Of a stretch of 64,000 nucleotides of DNA, positions 63,521 to 64,000 are shown one piece after another. This DNA is from Paenibacillus doosanensis (GTDB lineage: Bacteria; Bacillota; Bacilli; Paenibacillales; NBRC-103111). Below the pieces are notes generated by a model, which was not told the DNA's origin, did not search any database, and was given only the letters and a program-made list of their open reading frames with translations. A program made the position numbers and the translations under genes. The stretch lies in the NCBI RefSeq assembly GCF_025060755.1, contig NZ_JANYUY010000009.1, positions 86,040 through 150,039 of the forward strand, read 5' to 3'. Position 1 is the stretch's first letter. Each line of letters begins with the position of its first letter.

Positions 63521-64000
63521 AACGAGACCGGGCAACAAGACCGTTGACAACGGCCGATGCGAGGTCTATACTGTGCAATATAAACAACAGTTTAAGGCGG
63601 ACGGTATACAGCTTATTTTTTTGCGATATACTGTGCGAGAAAAGGCACAGTTAGTGCCGCCGCGGTTTCGTGACGCGGCTGCTGTGCTCCTATCTTCAAG
63701 TTGTTCCGGCGCATTTGGAACGAATCCGATTCCTGACTGCGCTAAACTATAAATCGTATGTATTCGAAGTCCAGCGGTATGATGTCAAGTCCCCGAATCG
63801 GTCGAATTGGAAATTTTCTTGGCTGTAACAGCTGGGAGTGCCGAAAAAAGGACAGCTCAAACTGAACCCAGCGAAAAATCGAGATAATATCCAGATTTTA
63901 ACTGGGAATTATGCCAGGGACTTTAGCAAAGGAGGCGTTAATCCTTCGCAGGCGTCACCTTCTTCCGTGGCGTATAGAGTTGGCCGTTGCGTAGCAGCAC
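63521..64000 (+). other. 480-base region with a consensus promoter but no recognised gene
   Basis: TTGACA (63544-63549) and TATACT (63567-63572) are 17 bases apart, an almost ideal SigA promoter. About 80 bases downstream, GCACAG...CTGTGC and CCGCG...CGCGG arms form a compound hairpin (63648-63693). No convincing frame follows; one of about 52 codons ending near 63827 is unrecognised. A short minus-strand tail enters from the right edge. Confidence 0.5.
63938..64000 (-). CDS. Possible C-terminal end of a gene entering from the right edge
   Basis: On the minus strand the last 20 codons read VLLRNGQLYTPRKKVTPAKD, then TAA (stop at 63938-63940). The frame is open to the window edge. It is too short to identify and might be chance. 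The start lies outside the window. Confidence 0.35.
   Translation of the reverse strand: MLLRNGQLYTPRKKVTPAKD

Overview
The window looks like a chromosomal segment from a Paenibacillus-like member of the Paenibacillaceae. The reasons are moderately high GC, AGGAGG-type ribosome sites, SigA-type promoters, YesS/YesM/YesN-style regulators, an LplABC-type oligosaccharide importer, a YpbS-like protein and a cluster for arginine and proline breakdown. No rRNA, tRNA, CRISPR array, insertion sequence or prophage is visible.

Layout. 0.1-5.5 kb: a small YpbS-like gene, then rocD, rocA, putB and rocF, which convert arginine and proline to glutamate. 5.6-10.1 kb: a dispersed repeat (R1), a paired ABC exporter and a Nudix hydrolase. 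10.2-14.6 kb: a GH38 alpha-mannosidase and its GntR/LacI-type regulator. 14.8-18.7 kb: an orphan sensor kinase, a broken VOC gene, a YolD-like gene and a soluble histidine kinase fused to a stressosome-type STAS domain. 18.8-26.5 kb: a second R1 copy, a membrane AraC regulator, an oligosaccharide ABC importer and a sulfatase. 26.5-30.8 kb: an atypical carbamoyltransferase under an ARG-box promoter, two tiny overlapping genes, an S66 carboxypeptidase and a HAD hydrolase. 30.9-35.4 kb: an Lhr helicase. 35.4-36.8 kb: a perfect WalR-type box followed by four successive decayed genes. 36.8-40.7 kb: a small membrane protein, two LacI-type operators, a cre site and a DUF5054 (GH38-like) gene. 40.8-44.7 kb: an anti-sigma factor, an ECF sigma factor, a polysaccharide deacetylase and an ArsR regulator. 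44.7-50.8 kb: a methyltransferase, a hydrolase, a secreted protein, a MazG-like enzyme, and an XRE regulator divergent from an MFS exporter. 50.8-51.7 kb: a second gene scar. 51.8-58.5 kb: ccdA, a TlpA-like thioredoxin, msrAB, response regulator, sensor kinase and chemoreceptor, all tightly spaced. 58.6-60.0 kb: an amidase behind a nested hairpin. 60.2-62.8 kb: a three-gene ABC-2 transporter. 63.1-63.5 kb: an Rrf2 regulator.

The most interesting points are these. (1) A surface methionine-sulfoxide repair pathway is joined to a two-component system and a chemoreceptor in one apparent transcription unit. (2) An ArgR-boxed carbamoyltransferase has altered amino-acceptor motifs. (3) A histidine kinase-STAS fusion lacks the usual stressosome phosphoacceptor residues. 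(4) There are two families of non-coding repeats, R1 with two copies and R2 with three. (5) A run of decayed genes includes a broken paralogue of one of the tiny genes elsewhere in the window.

All calls come from reading the sequence and remembered family motifs. No database search was run.
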